Assembly: GCF_021018895.1 (NCBI RefSeq)
Contig: NC_079386.1
Span: 14,907,552-14,971,551, forward strand
From: Seriola aureovittata
Taxonomy: Eukaryota > Chordata > Actinopteri > Carangiformes > Carangidae
Reading direction: 5' to 3'
Length of the DNA stretch: 64,000 nt
Shown: one piece after another, positions 43,682-57,018 of the stretch
How the letters are laid out: the number at the start of each line of letters is the position of its first letter
Position numbering within the stretch: the first letter of the stretch is position 1
Notes under the pieces: model-generated
What the model was told of the DNA's origin: nothing
Seen by the model: the letters and a program-made list of their open reading frames with translations, nothing else
Databases searched by the model: none
Position numbers and translations under genes: made by a program

Positions 43682-44828
43682 GTCTAAGTATACTTAAATG
43701 ATATAACACTGATAGTTTATTATGTACAGTAACACTGTGTTTGTTGTGTAGTGTTCTGTGCTGTACATCAATGAAATACAGCTACGGAAAAAACAAAAAA
43801 AAAGAACAAGATTGTTTTTGTGTTTGTTTGTGTGCGTGCATGTGTGTGTCTATGTGTTTGTGAGTCTCTTTAAAGTGGATGAAATAAACTTTTGGCTCCT
43901 TGCCAGACTTGCTTTGGCCACACCTTCTCCACACTATGACATACACTGTATTGTATGTATGTGTTCTGCATGCTGCCAAGTGAGCGTGACCACGTGTGCA
44001 GATAAGTTATATAATATAAATTTCCCCCTTTTTAGTTTTGGACAATAAAGTTTTTGGACAATAAAGTTTTTCCTGTTTGTATTCTGCTAGTTTTAATGAT
44101 TAGATTAGTAATTCCCTTATAAGTACAAACATTAGCTAAGTGATAACATTTATAAAAATAAATTCATAATCTTATTATAGTAATTCAGATCAAGCTGTGG
44201 TTCTCATCTGAACTCCTTCACTTTATTTCATTTATAATCAAGTTGTGGGTTCAGTGCTTGAGTGGATCTCAATCTTCATGACCTTCAATAATCATGAAAT
44301 AATTAGTTTGGGTTTATTTACTTACATTTTTTTATTATATTTAATCACACAGTAGAATAAAAGTAACTCCCTTTTGCATAAAAGGTATGATTACAGCTGT
44401 GTTGGTAGGACACAAACCGATACAAGTCTGCAACATTTTCACAATGACAGTAAACAGGAAGTAAAATGTACAATAAAGTGGTAGTGTGATACTGAGATAG
44501 AAAACATGTTTTGTTACTACAATTATTTCTCGAGCTCTAAAGTTGATTTTTCAACTTTCAAACACACCAGTGGATCATAGTTTGGAAAATATAAATAAAA
44601 AAAATGCTGTTTTATAAACAATTTACTTAATGGGCAGACATTAATTAACACAATATTAGTCAGTCAAAACAATAAATGTTTGTGTGCTAGTATAATATTT
44701 ATTAATCATTTCTGTAGTGATTAATATTCAAACCTAAATATATTCCTTAAAAGCTAAATACACAGCAAATTATCCCACACATTCAGCTTGCCAGGACAAT
44801 ACCAGCAAATAAGAATGTACTTTACTAA

Positions 44829-47810
44829 TCAAGGTGGGATATTAAAGGTCCGTCTTCTCTTCTGGAAAATATTTTTGTCTGGCTTTTTTATCCAAGCGAT
44901 TTTGACATCTTTCAAAATCCCTTTCTCTTTCATCTTCGTTTTAACCTGTAAAACAAAAAAGTTTGTAACAATGATAATGATGAAAAAGAAGCACACACAC
45001 TAACGCACGTTTTTTTACTAATTAAGTTTGTAACAACAATTAAAACACAGACCAAATAAAGTTTGGTTTCCGTTTTTTGTTAGCTTTATTTTTGTCCTCT
45101 ACCTCTTTATTTTGTTTTCTATCTTGTATCAAGGTATATTTATGTGTTGGGAGGTTTAATATAGAGCATTTATTCATGCCTTGAATAAAACATGCAAGTG
45201 CAACCTGACGTTTATCCAATTTACACTTTGGTCTACATACTTGCTGATGGACACTCCCACATACAACTATCATAATAGACTTTGTAACTTTCGTCACATT
45301 TATATTAAATATAACTTTTGCAAAGCAACAGAGAGACAAACAGTTCCCAAATCAAATGCTGTTACCCTTTACATTTTACTCCCAGAACAGTGTTGGTGTG
45401 TATTTCAGCCTATTTCTGCACTTGCCTTTATTGCAGGACTTGATTGATAAATCGTTATCACAAATCTCAATTATTTTTTGCTAATGTTGTAATGTTCATT
45501 ATAATTCATTTGCTTTTTTGTTTTCAAAATGTCAGGATTGGGATATAGCTATATTTCCAGAAAACCAACAGGTGTTAACGAAGACAATTACCAGATTCAA
45601 GATGGCCTCCGTCACATTAGGGACGTTCAGGTCGACTGTGGATTTCAGTGCCGTCAGTTTGATTTCAAACACTTGCTTCTTGTCTCGTAATGAAATAAAA
45701 AATATCGATCAAATTTAGAAATATAAGAAAATATCATAGTTTAGAAATATAATCAATGTGTGGTTGTTTCAAGATGAAAATAACTCACTGTTGTCGCACA
45801 TGAAATGACGTTTTTGGTCACAGTGGTTTTCCACCCACTTTCCGAGGTGAGTAGCATTAATCACGCTGGCAGCACAGTTCCCGGTTGTAGCCAGCGGGTG
45901 CCCGGCTGCCCAGTTTCTGAATGACGACCTGCTACTTCTCCACCACCTCCAGGTGTCTCTGCGCAGGCCGATCCAAGCCCTCTGGCCTCCTGGTACCACC
46001 TGCTGGATCAACCCGTTCTCTGTGTCGTTCCTCACACTGGTCAGGTCTGTGTGGTGCAGTCGGCAGTAGGCCCGAGCTTGGGGCCACGTCTTTGTTTGGT
46101 TTATAAAGATATATCTGTCAGTGGAAGTGGTTGGCAAGTCTGAAAGATTTTTAAAAGGTTAGTTACTGGTAGTTTTAAAAAACAAAACAACAATAAAATA
46201 CTTTTACTTTCTTTCTACTTTCCTACAATAATTTTAATTATCAATTAATATGCTGGTTATTTTCTATATCAATTGATTTTCCAAGAAGACAAAAACCAAA
46301 AAATATTCAATTTACAATTACATTAAGTTAATTATTCAGTTCTACTTTCCTTAATTGAACTTAGGGGTATATATGTGTCAAAAAAATCATATCAGAGGAC
46401 ATCAAATGAAAAATCATACAAAGATATACAACAAAATAATTGAAATGATTGGCTATTGAAGCTTTAAAAAAGTATATATGACTTTACACTGTTTTGCAAA
46501 CTCAGTCATTTCTTTTATTTAACTATTTGTATGAAGTGGGATCTTTCCTTCTAAATAAATACCTTAATAAACGTTACTCACCAACGTTGGTCTTGTTGTA
46601 GCAAACAAAGCTGAGTGGTTCAGTGCAGAAGTCATCATCCCAGAGACCTTGATGGAAAGAAACACACAACTGCAGTCGTGTTCGACTGTTATTCGGTTTA
46701 CCTATTTTCCACTTCCTAAAGCGCCAGTTCGGCTCTCCTGTGTTGGACAGAGACCACCGCCAGTCCTGTCTGTCACGCAGGCCTATCCACACTTCTCCCT
46801 CATAACCACTGCCGGCAGCCGCTATCAGCCGCTTCATGTCCTCCGAGCTGTGTACAGTGGCCAGGTCAGTGTACTTTTTCCTGCAGTAATGCATCGCGTC
46901 ATGCCATGTGTTTAGTTGATCAACCAGGTGGTAATTATGAAGGCATGAACACAGGCCTGTAAGCAGAGAGACACTCATCGTAAATAAGACCCATGACGTG
47001 CAGCAGTGACTGAAAGGTGTTGGTAATCCCAACCAGCATCTTAACTACAGAGATCCTCCAAATTAAAACATGATCCTCTGATCTGACGCCCCCATCAGCA
47101 GGACAACACTGTAGCTGTGTTCCAATTCAGGGGCCGCACCCTTCAGAGGTCTACAAAGGTGTGGCCCTTCGTCGCGCAATGAATCTTAGGGGTCGGGTCA
47201 CGAAGGACTCACCAGTTGGAGCCTTCGTTGACCAGGAAAAGAAGGACGGGTTTCTTGACCGCATTTGAAGGAGGCTTGTAGCCCCCTCCGAAGGATGCGC
47301 CCCCTGAAATAGGACACGGCTCATGTGTCAGTAGCTTTCAAAACTGTTACAAATGGAAAAATAAGTCTGCTGAGTTAACCTCGAAAAACGTCTTTGTCAA
47401 ACCTCCTGTTTTCATGTGCCAAAACCTGAGTGCAAATGCCAGAAATGTATTATTTTTTAAAGTTAGAGGTATGTGTATGGGTGTATCAATAAGATGACAC
47501 ATAGTGCAACAGAGCAGACAGTGAATACACCATGATGTAAAAGAAGCATTTGACTGTCCTGATTTGAATCGACAGCAGGCTGATTTTTTGGGTTTGAACT
47601 TTCAACCTGATTTGCCACGAAAAGAGTCGCAAACATCCACGTTCCCACAGGATGGACTGTGATAACTTTGGTGATCAGCTGACATCACTCGCTCCACATC
47701 AGCACGTTAGCAGAATGACCGCTACCATTTTTACAAACAGGTTCAAATAACAAATACAAATGCAAACAAACACATGCAGACTGACCTGATAAAAGGAGGG
47801 TACACAGCAT
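44829..47810 (-). CDS. Secreted-type lectin with two C-type lectin domains
   Basis: Five coding exons join in frame to 319 aa: 47810-47786, 46956-46582, 46139-45789, 45683-45592 and 44945-44829. The start gives a short hydrophobic leader (MLCTLLLSGLCSC). CTLD1 (about 14-135) has WHDAMHYCR, WIGLRD and LSFVCY; CTLD2 (about 136-250) has WPQARAYCR, WIGLRRD and HFMCDN. A basic tail (KKPDKNIFQKRRR) follows and no membrane segment is seen. This fits the fish family usually named macrophage mannose receptor 1-like or C-type lectin-like. The calcium/sugar motifs are degenerate: KPN in place of EPN and WDD in CTLD1, and no EPN, QPD or WND in CTLD2, so classical sugar binding is doubtful. A longer start at 48081 is in frame but lies at the predicted transcription start. 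Confidence 0.88.
47113..47321. mobile_element. MITE in lectin intron
   Basis: The ends agcTGTGTTCCAATTCAGGG and the inverted form of agcCGTGTCCTATTTCAGGG match at 21 of 26 terminal positions; the 209 bp between hold no gene. No clear target duplication. It lies in the intron between lectin coding exons 1 and 2. Confidence 0.6.
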
Positions 47811-48050
47811 GGCCCTTCTAATAATGCCTGTGGATCAGAGACATTCTTCAAATAATTGTATGATAAATTATTTACTTACACAGGATAACTTGTGTACAAT
47901 TAGCCATTAATTCAATTCAGTTGCTCAACTGAATTTTAAGATGGAGATTGGAGATTATTAAGCCTTCTGGTCAAATAATATATGGCTGTACATTTCTCTA
48001 AGTCCTCCATACACACTGACTTTTTCATATTTTTAAAACACATTTCTTAC

Positions 48051-48085
48051 CTGAGCACACTGGACCGCAGACTGGTGACATATCT
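48051..48085 (-). other. Lectin 5' UTR exon
   Basis: It ends gtgtgctcag followed by gtaagaaatg (strong donor). The next exon (47827-47786), after acceptor gatccacag, holds the ATG at 47810. The short exon lies just downstream of a TATA box. Confidence 0.6.
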
Positions 48086-48103
48086 AAACTTCCCAACTCT
48101 TGC

Positions 48104-48111
48104 CCTTTATA
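48104..48111 (-). promoter_or_regulatory. TATA box of the lectin gene
   Basis: On the minus strand TATAAAGG (context ttttTATAAAGGGC) places the transcription start near 48081-48085, right at the short leader exon. Confidence 0.55.
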
Positions 48112-48119
48112 AAAATTTG

Positions 48120-51100
48120 ACTGAATTTGACACTATTTCCAGGATAAATCCTTATTTCCCCTTATCTCCGTCGTCTTCTGCTTCGTCTTCTTCTCCGTCT
48201 TCTTCTTCTTGCTTCCTCTTTTTATAGCAAATTTAATCCCTTTTATGCAAAGCACTCATCATCTCCAGCCCTAACTGCTGTCATGTGATGTCTTTTGCCT
48301 CCTTCTGTGACACTAATAGTGATTAAGGCCTCCTTTGAGTCCCAGGAGCTGTAGGGAAAAAAAAAATCTCAGATTCCTACACATCCCATTGAAAATTTTA
48401 AATAGGAGTTATTTAGAGTCATTTAAAAAAGATAAGAAGTTTTTATTTGAAGGTGATTAACATTTTTATCTCTCAGAAAAGATTTCACATAGTTTTTGAA
48501 TTTGAATGAGTCATTGACAGCTGACACAGTGGCGGAAAAAGTTGCAGAATGTCTGAAAGTGGTATCACAGTATCACTGATACAAATCACAGTGATACAAA
48601 TCTGCCGTGCAGGGTCATGCATGATTAGAAAATGTATGCTGTGGTCCTCTGCTGCGTTCAACAATGCAAAGCAGATGTAAAGCCGCCTGGCCTCACCTCA
48701 GGCAAAGAGTATGCTAACATGAGGTGACGTATGGTTCCTCGTTTGGATGAGAATATAACATTTATAATAACAACCCATCTACAAAACCCGTTACTTGCTT
48801 GATTACTTGATTTTAGAATTTGTAAATCACTAAAGTTGTAAGTGATTCACAGATTCAGTTGCAAATTGTACTTGCAATAATGTGCGCATATACAGTATGA
48901 AAATAATTTAAATCAATTAAAAGTGAACTGCTTTCGTTAGCTTTTTTTTCGTTCTTTTTGAATGAACAAATGAATGAAGCGCTATGGAGTTCGCACCCAT
49001 TGTCTCGCCTTTGGTTTGGTTCCATGTAACAAAAGCACTTTGCTTAAGGTTAGGGAAAGACCGTGGATTTGGTTAAATGTAAATTAACACATTGTGTCTT
49101 AAGTCACTGTGAACGTTTTCCATATCAAACCCGACTGGGATATTTCCCTAAAATTAACCAACTGCTGTGAGTGCCAAAACCAAAGTTGAATAGTCACTGC
49201 AAGTGGATATTTTATGACCAAATCAGAAATGTTGGCAGAAACCAAAGATTGTCTGTGAACATTTTACTGGTGCATTCAGTATCGACAAATTTGTGATTTA
49301 CCAAATACATGAATTAACATCATGACCTCATTACGTTAATAGAAAATGTAATCTGGATGCAAACGCGTTTCCTTGAAGGGATTATTTTCTGTTGCAGATG
49401 AGTTATTATTATTATTATTATTTGTGGATTAAATATATATCTGATGCATTTAAATATCAGTTGAAGCCCACTTACTTTTGCACCAAAGTTACACATTTCT
49501 GCCACAAAAACCTCAAATTACAGCTAATCACCCTTGTTGACAACTTTTTATTAGATTTTTCTATCAATAGTTCATTCAGTAGTTTGGTGTTTAGAATACA
49601 CATTTTTATGATAATAATTTTCATAAAAATTAGCCCTATATTTATTGTGAAATGTCTTTACATGTTAACTGATTTCTGCCTATAATGTACAATTAATCTA
49701 GAAATTCACTTGTAGTAAGGTGTATGGTGGTAAAGTCAGTTACAGCACATCCTGTATCCTGTTTGTACTTTATGGGCTTGTAAAAGATTTCCTCACACAC
49801 CTGTCACATGTTCTTTATTGTGAAAATGAGCCACCAATTTAGAACAACTTGTTTGGAGATTATATAACAACAAAAGGCTTAAACAAAAGTCTGATGTAAT
49901 GGCCTTTGTTGGCTCTAACATATTGTTCTAAATGGCCAAGGACACTTTTGAAATGCTGATTAGGCTTTTATCTGAAGCCACACGTGTCACTATAACCATG
50001 ACTTACTTGTTATGATATGCAAAACTGCAGCATTCCTCAGGACAGACTGTTGTCTGTTTGTCAGGTGTGTCAGGTGAGTGGAAAATGTGTTTAACCATTG
50101 GACTCCAGCACCACACCCATGAGGAAAACACTGTCCTTCCTTGTGTGAAAGCTACTACTATGTTTTCCCATGATTACATATATTCACACAATACAATAAC
50201 TGGTAAGTTGTGCTGTGAGTGCTGCTACTTTAAGATTAGGTAAATACCATGAAGCAAACAGAGAGGGATGGAGAGCAGCACTGGGCTCAGCAGAGGGAGG
50301 GCCGGGCTGATGAATAACTGTGTTGACGTTACATTTTCCTGTTTCACAGCTAGCGTTGTAATGTATTCATACTCATTCATACAGCAGGGGAGTCACCTGC
50401 TCTGCCGTCACAGAGGACAGACCATTGACCAGCTTACGGGACCTAGCTGTAAGTATGAGCAATATGCAGTAACAGCTGAAAATATGATCTGCTGTTGTTG
50501 AGAAAAAGACTGGGAGAGTGAATGTAAGGGAAATAAATGAGCGTAAATAATTAAAATGTGGATTGTTTAAAGGAGAAATAGTATTGTAGCTGTCAGTATA
50601 TAAAGTAGATTTTTGTAGTTATACCTGCTGAACAGCAAAACATACTGTTTACTTATTTAAATCTGTGGAGACTCAATAGGTTCTAATGTATTCTGTCTTT
50701 AAAATGTTGCTTAAAATTCATGCTGTTTTCTGTGTGTCAAAATTAGCATTATTTCTGTGCCAGTGTGCTAAAGAACATGTCTTATTGTCTGTCTGTTTTC
50801 CTAACAAATGACACAAAATAGAAGTTTTTGACCAAGTTAATATATGAGAAGTATTTACAATACAACTGGGGAGAAGTTGATGAACCAGATATGTGTATTG
50901 TCTGTGTATTGTGTTATTGTCTTTGCTGTCTGTTTGCGTGCGTTTGTATTTATTTTGGCAAATACGCTAAGACTGATACCACTTTTATGTATGTATGATA
51001 AATGTGAAGCTATAGCCAGCAGTTGGTTAGCTTAGCTTAGCATAGAGACTGAAAATAGCCTGGGCCTGGTACTGTGCTCTGCCAAGATATAAATTGACAC

Positions 51101-52090
51101 ACAACCTCTGTACAAGCAGAAATTGTCAGTTTTACACCTTTTGTACAGATTAAACAAAAGAGATACAAGATATTGATTAGTGAGCTTTAGAGGTGCAGGT
51201 AGGCCAGTATTTATGCTAAGCTAACAGGCTGAGTCTTAGTACTGATCTGTAGCTCAGCAAAAGGGCTAATGTAGGGCTAATAGCTAAATAGCATGGTTAG
51301 CATAGTTAGCATGTCATTTCAAAACACAGTAATATTTACATTTACAAAGGATGACAGCTACGTTTAATATATCTGCGTCATTTTTGGCAGTTTACTTACA
51401 GCTAGTCAGCTAGACACCATAGTGACATTTAAACATGGCTGATTACTAGACGGATGTGATTTTGATTTACACATCACCAACCTGATTTACTGAATCGCTA
51501 GTTTAAAACTAACTTAATAGTTAAGAACTTAGGAAGGACTTCACACGCACACACTTCCACACAAATAACCCAATCCAGCCTGTCTCACAAGAAGCAATGG
51601 TGATATTATCTCTAACGTTAAAGTAAGATATTTTTCATGGTAGGGTGTTTGTGTAGTCGTGTGACCATGTGAATATTTTTCGTGGGAGTGTCTGGTGTTT
51701 GCAGTCAAGTAAACAATGACTAATACTGTACACCAAGCGCACCAAACAGTGCAGGGTGTATGACATGCAAACTTTCCCATATTTACACAGCTACGGCATC
51801 AGATAGGTTAGTAAATAAACACTTTAGTCAAGTTACTCATCTGTGTTCTTACGCTGATACCAAGCATACGTGGTCATATTTGTGGATTCATGTTTATGAA
51901 ACTGTTTGGCATTTCTTGAAGGTATTTTCAGTAGTAAATATTATGTGTTTTGTAAAGACAGTACTCTTTGTACCTTTGACTTTTGTGTTTGTTTTGAGGA
52001 TATAAATCTTTGCATTTACTTCCTCTATCAAAGTTCTTCCTGTGCAACTTATCACTTAACTTCCCTTTTTATTTGATTTTACTGTTCTGT
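48120..52090. other. Intergenic region between lectin and TRIM C promoters
   Basis: The two genes are divergently transcribed, so both promoters lie here. A candidate TRIM C leader exon could end at ggacctagct|gtaagt near 50450, but this is weak. A fish interspersed repeat with ttagcttagcttagcataga occupies about 50950-51300 (inverted relative to the one at 4260). An ATT run is at 49407-49423. No coding exon is seen. Confidence 0.4.
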
Positions 52091-52095
52091 AGATA

Positions 52096-55000
52096 ATGAC
52101 ATCCCCAGGCAACATGTTACCTGAAAAACAGTTCCAGTGCACCATCTGTCAGCAGGTGTTCACCGACCCGGTCACCACTCCCTGCGGACACAACTTCTGC
52201 CAGGCCTGCATCCAGAGTGTGTGGGACAGCAGTGATGTCTGCCAGTGCCCCACCTGTAACAAATCATTCACCCCTCGGCCTGAAATAAACATCAACACGG
52301 CCTTCAAAGAGCTGGCGGACACATTTAGAAAGATGATCGTGTGCTCGTCGGCTTTGCCGCTGTCCGCGGCCCAGCCAGGTGAGGTGGTGTGTGATGTCTG
52401 TGCCACCACCTCCCTGCAGGTGAAGGCCCTGAAGTCCTGTCTGGTGTGTCTGACGTCGTACTGTGATGCCCACCTGGAGCCTCACCAGAGAGTCTCCGCC
52501 TTGAAGCTGCACAAGCTGATCGAGCCGGTGAAGAACCTGCAGGACAGGATGTGTAAGAAGCACGAGAGGCTGCTGGAGATGTTCTGCAGGGACGAACAGA
52601 AGTGTGTTTGCCAGTTCTGCACCGAGACCGAGCACAAAGATCACCAGGCTGTTACGATAGAGGAGGAGAGTGGGGAGAGGAAGGTACATAGAACATACTC
52701 TATTATAAGGGTTCAGACAAAATGGATTTCTGAAGAACAAGTCAGTACTGATATCTGTTTCCACAGTGAGTGCCTTGATAATATTATTGATTTTCATTCA
52801 AATTACCACGTTAAACACGATCTTGACTAATCTATTAATTGTATTGTCCATAAAATACTGTTATAATTTCCCAAAGTCCATGGTGCCATCTTCAAATTTT
52901 CTTTTGTCACACCAGCAGTCCAGAACCAAAACATTTTCTGTCAATCAACTAAATAATTACTTAGACTAATTGTTGATACTGAGCCCCAAATCGTCAGGGT
53001 GAGAATGTGTATGCTAAAAAAGCAGTAAAGCACTTTGTGAATGGGTGAATGTGGCTTGTGATGGTTGATAAGACAATAAAAGCCGCATATAAATCCAGTG
53101 TGGTCCATTTACCTTGGACCAAAAAAATTCAGCCATCACTACAGCAGTTTTACAGGTACATAAAAGAAAAACTACTACTTATCTTTACCCATGGATTTGT
53201 CTGTCGTAGCTTTATTTTCAAAGCAGATTCTGGACTGTTTCTTTTAGGGTGTGTGATAGCGAAGGCAAACATGCTGCATGACATCATGTCTAGCGCTCAG
53301 ACGGTCTCTAGGATCAGGCTCTATTTTTAACTAGTGACACACAGTATGTATTTAATAGAGGGGAACTGTGGATTTGATTACGATGCATGGTAATGTCCAG
53401 TGTCTGGATGTATGCGTATGTCTGATTCCATGTTTACGGTCCATGTCTTTTCTTTGTTTTTCTGTCTGTTTAGGTCCAAATGAAGAAGACTGAGGCTGAT
53501 TTTCAGCAGATGATCCAGGAGCGACTGAAGAAAGTAGAGGAGGTCAAAAGCTGTCTGAAGCTCAGCACAGTGAGTCGTCTTATCGGCCACAAGATCCAGT
53601 AGCACTTTAATTGGCCAAATGTAGAGATGGGGACATCGGGGCCAGATATTTCCATTTTAGCTACAATAACAAGATGTGTTTCAAATAACAAGAGTACCAC
53701 TCTTTAATGATATTCAGTAACAATACGCAGAAAATGTCTTGTAAAAGAGGCAGGGACACCAATTTCTCCAGTAGCAGGAGCCTCAGTGGACCAGAATGCA
53801 ATGCAGCAATAAGAGATGTTCAGACGTGAGAAAGTGAAAATATAGAAATGCTAGAAAATGCTGTCTTCAGTTCTACAGATGTACATTTAAAGCTCTTTCT
53901 GCAGTGGTCCATTCCATATCACAAATGAAGGTGGAAAAACATTTATGTAAGCAGTGTCTTCTTCCTCTTTTTTCCATGTTACACATTCATGTTCACATTT
54001 TTTGTATCCTCATCCAGGTGAGCGCAGAGAAGGAGATGAAGGAGAGCGACCGTCTCTTTACGTCTCTGATTCGCTCCATCGAGGAGAGACGAGCTGAAGT
54101 CCACACGGAGATCAAGGAGAAGCAGAAAGCGGCGGAGCAGAGGGCGGAGGAGATGACCAACGAGCTGCAGCAGGAAATCTCTGAGCTGCAGAGGAGAAAC
54201 ACTGAGCTGGAGGAGCTGAGGAGCAGTGAGGACCACCTGCACCTCTTACAGGTGAAAAAAATCTGCCTGAAGCTGTGGTGAACAGTCTTGACGGCCATTA
54301 GAAAGTAAATCCTTAAATAGATGTTGTTAGGGGTTTTACATCACTGCTTTGTCTTTGTTACAGAGGGTGCCCTCTCTTACGTCACCCCCACCCACCAGAG
54401 AGTGGAAGGAGATCAGCGTCCACCCTGAACTCTGTGTGGGGACTGTGAGTAGAGCGCTTTCTAAAATGGACCACACCCTGAAGAATGAGCTGGACGGCCT
54501 GAAGAAAGAAGGTAAAGGGAACGGGATTGTTTGTGCCCCTGTGTACCTGCGTGAATAGGGCAACTTCAGGCTCCTGCACCTGGTACCAGGTCTAATAGAG
54601 GAAGAGTTTATTTTAATACCTTAGTCACAACAATTTTCTAAAGCTTTGATTCGTTTTAAACTGAAAAGCCTCATTAAAACTTCCAAAACTGATCTTTTTT
54701 TTTTTATTATTGTTTTGGCAGAAATGAAGAGGATGCAAAAATATGCAGGTATGATCTCTCTGAACATAATCATGTAGATATATCCAGTGTTTAGGTTAAA
54801 TGCATTTAGGAATGCTGTACTGCTACAGTATATGGTTAAAATAATATGATAGGATTCAAGCTGTTTTGATTTTGTCGCCCTCTTGTGGTTGTATAACTGA
54901 AAAACACTCTGGCAGACAACAGTTTGTGCAACTACTCCTGCCACTCACCAACCTGGCCTGAGGACACTGAGGTGGATGAGATGAACGTGCACAACTTTTC

Positions 55001-57018
55001 ACCAGGATTGTCACATTTTTCTATATGTTATAGTCTATAGTCATAAATTAATGTAATTATTCAGGTGCTTTCCTTTTTACCTTTCACCTTTTAACTGACT
55101 CCAAGGCAAGAACATGTACAAGAATGAAGAAGATTGTAGATGTATAATAACAGTACCAGTAGGATATGATTGGATGAGGGGGGTTGTCATACCCCTTGTT
55201 AGCAAAATCACAAAAATGCATCCACCTAACTATCCGCTACATAAAATTTAAAGGTGTATATATTCATTTCTTAAATACACAGTTATAAAAAACACTGTTG
55301 TAGACATGCATAAACTGGAATTGTAGAATTAGAAATGTCACAGTTATGGTTTATTTCCGACCACAACGGCCGCTGCATGTGTTTAAGAACTGTAGTGAAC
55401 TGAGTTATAAAGAGAATTGGGAGTTAAGCTAACGGGGAATTCGCCAGTTAGCATAGTTATAAATGAATAATTAATCCTGTTTTATTTAAAATTAAAAAAT
55501 CTGATTAATCTGTATTTGAGTGAAGCCTGGATTGAGCTTCGTAGTGTTGGTATTAGTAGTAGGATTACAGTAGTAGCCTATTAACTGAATTACTCCGCGT
55601 CTTATTGCCCTAGTTGACGTGGTACTAGACCCAGACACCGCCCATCCAAACATCGTCCTATCAGCTGACGGGAAGCAGGCTGGCCGCGGCGAGCTGCTGC
55701 ATGTTGTTCCTGACAACCCCCAACGCTTTGACCCCGTCATCTGCGTTATCGGCAAGAAAGGCTTCCTGTCCGGGAGGTTCTACTTCCAGGTCAGTTTCTT
55801 CATGGATGATGCAATACTTTTTTATAAATCACAGTGGCCATCAGATAAAGCTGCAACAGCAATAGATTACCACTGAACATCCAAATTCTTTCTGTTTTTA
55901 ATGAAGTTGGTATGGATTAAATACAGACTGTTCAGTACAACAAACCAGCATGCCGAACTGCAGCCTTTATGCCAAAGAATGCCGAAGAGACTGCTTGGGA
56001 GCTTCAACTTTTAGTTCCAGGTACTTTTCTTCAGGAACTAAAAGGTTCCTGTGGCCCATTGTTGTCTGCTTTTCCAGCATGGCTGTAAGTCCCGGGAAGA
56101 TTATGCAAAATTATTACTTGACACGATATTATTCACAGCACTTTGAGGACATAACATGAACGAAAATGAAGGACAAATTGCGTCTCGTATATATTCAATA
56201 CAGGATGCAGCATTTTATTTTCGAATATCGGACGATCCCGTATTATACGTAACGGGTGGTAACCCTAGCCACTTCGGTTGTTGTGGTTCTTTGTTTTTGT
56301 TTGAAGTCCTGTTTCAGTTCTTTTTACCTTCACCCAGACTTGTTTTGCGGTGTGGAAAATATGTTTGCTCACTCGCTGCGGACATTTAAACATCATGGGT
56401 GAAATAAAATGCAGCAAGTACTCGACAGGTCAGAAATGTTAAGCACTGCAAACCATCATATTAGTGTACTGCTCTCTTGTGGCCTGAAAGCTGTACAACA
56501 CCCAATACTCGATAGCTTGAAATACTTTAGAGGTTTACTCCCAGTATGTGCTGAGTGACAATAACACTTGAACATCCGGCACTACGATAGATTTTTCTAC
56601 TTTAAAGTGTTTTGGATATTAACTCTTCATATGTATTGTCAATCAGGTTGCGGTGGGGACAAAGACCTTCTGGGACATGGGCGTGGTCAAAGAGTCTGTC
56701 AACAGGAAGGGGATGATCACTTCCAAGCCAGAGAATGGCTACTGGACGGTGCGGCTGAGGAACGGTGATGAGTATCGAGCTCTGGACTCACCCTCGGTCC
56801 TTATTTCTCTCAAGGAGAAGCCGCAGACTGTCGGGGTGTTCACGGATTACGAGGAGAGGACGGTATCGTTCTTTAATGTGGAAAGCAGGTCTCACATCTA
56901 CACCTTTACTGGGTGTTTGTTCACTGAGAGGATCTTCCCCTTCTTCAGCCCTGGTGTTTGTGATGAAGGGAAGAACACAGCGCCAATGGTCATCACAGCT
57001 GTCAATCACGAGACTTAG
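52096..57018 (+). CDS. TRIM C: RING / B-box / coiled-coil / PRY-SPRY E3 ubiquitin ligase
   Basis: Seven coding exons join in frame to 546 aa: 52096-52683, 53474-53569, 54018-54251, 54364-54511, 54722-54748, 55614-55789 and 56647-57018. The first exon alone encodes the RING (CTICQQ, PCGHNFCQAC, CPTC), a B-box1-like site (CDVCAT) and B-box2 (CKKH, CQFC, HKDH). The 96-, 234-, 148- and 27-nt exons equal those of TRIM A and B in length and phase and give a strongly charged coiled coil. The PRY (VDVVLDP) and its following segment lie in one 176-nt exon, and the SPRY carries FWDMGV and FTDYEERTVSFF. It is on the strand opposite to A and B and more diverged. Bloodthirsty/TRIM39-like is likely. The ATG lies 3 nt after the acceptor ttctgtag, so the 5' UTR is spliced. 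AATAAA at 57686 may end it. Confidence 0.93.

Larger units (their letters stand above)
38300..44690. other. Intergenic region between TRIM B and the lectin
   Basis: No exon can be supported. Contents: a retroelement-like repeat at about 40000-40600 (ends aataaagtctgccaaattg then ctgcatctgagtcct), a short fish repeat near 41120-41180, the third piggyBac-like MITE at 42006-42441, a GT run at 43504-43532 and a TTA run at 43646-43681. The 100-codon minus-strand frame at 39217-39519 shows no recognised domain. Confidence 0.45.

Noticed and set aside
46957..47032. A start codon at 47032 for the lectin, reading straight through into CTLD1
   Set aside because: The stretch just upstream of 46956 ends in a strong splice acceptor, and the ATG exon at 47810 joins it in the correct phase. 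The read-through segment is intron.
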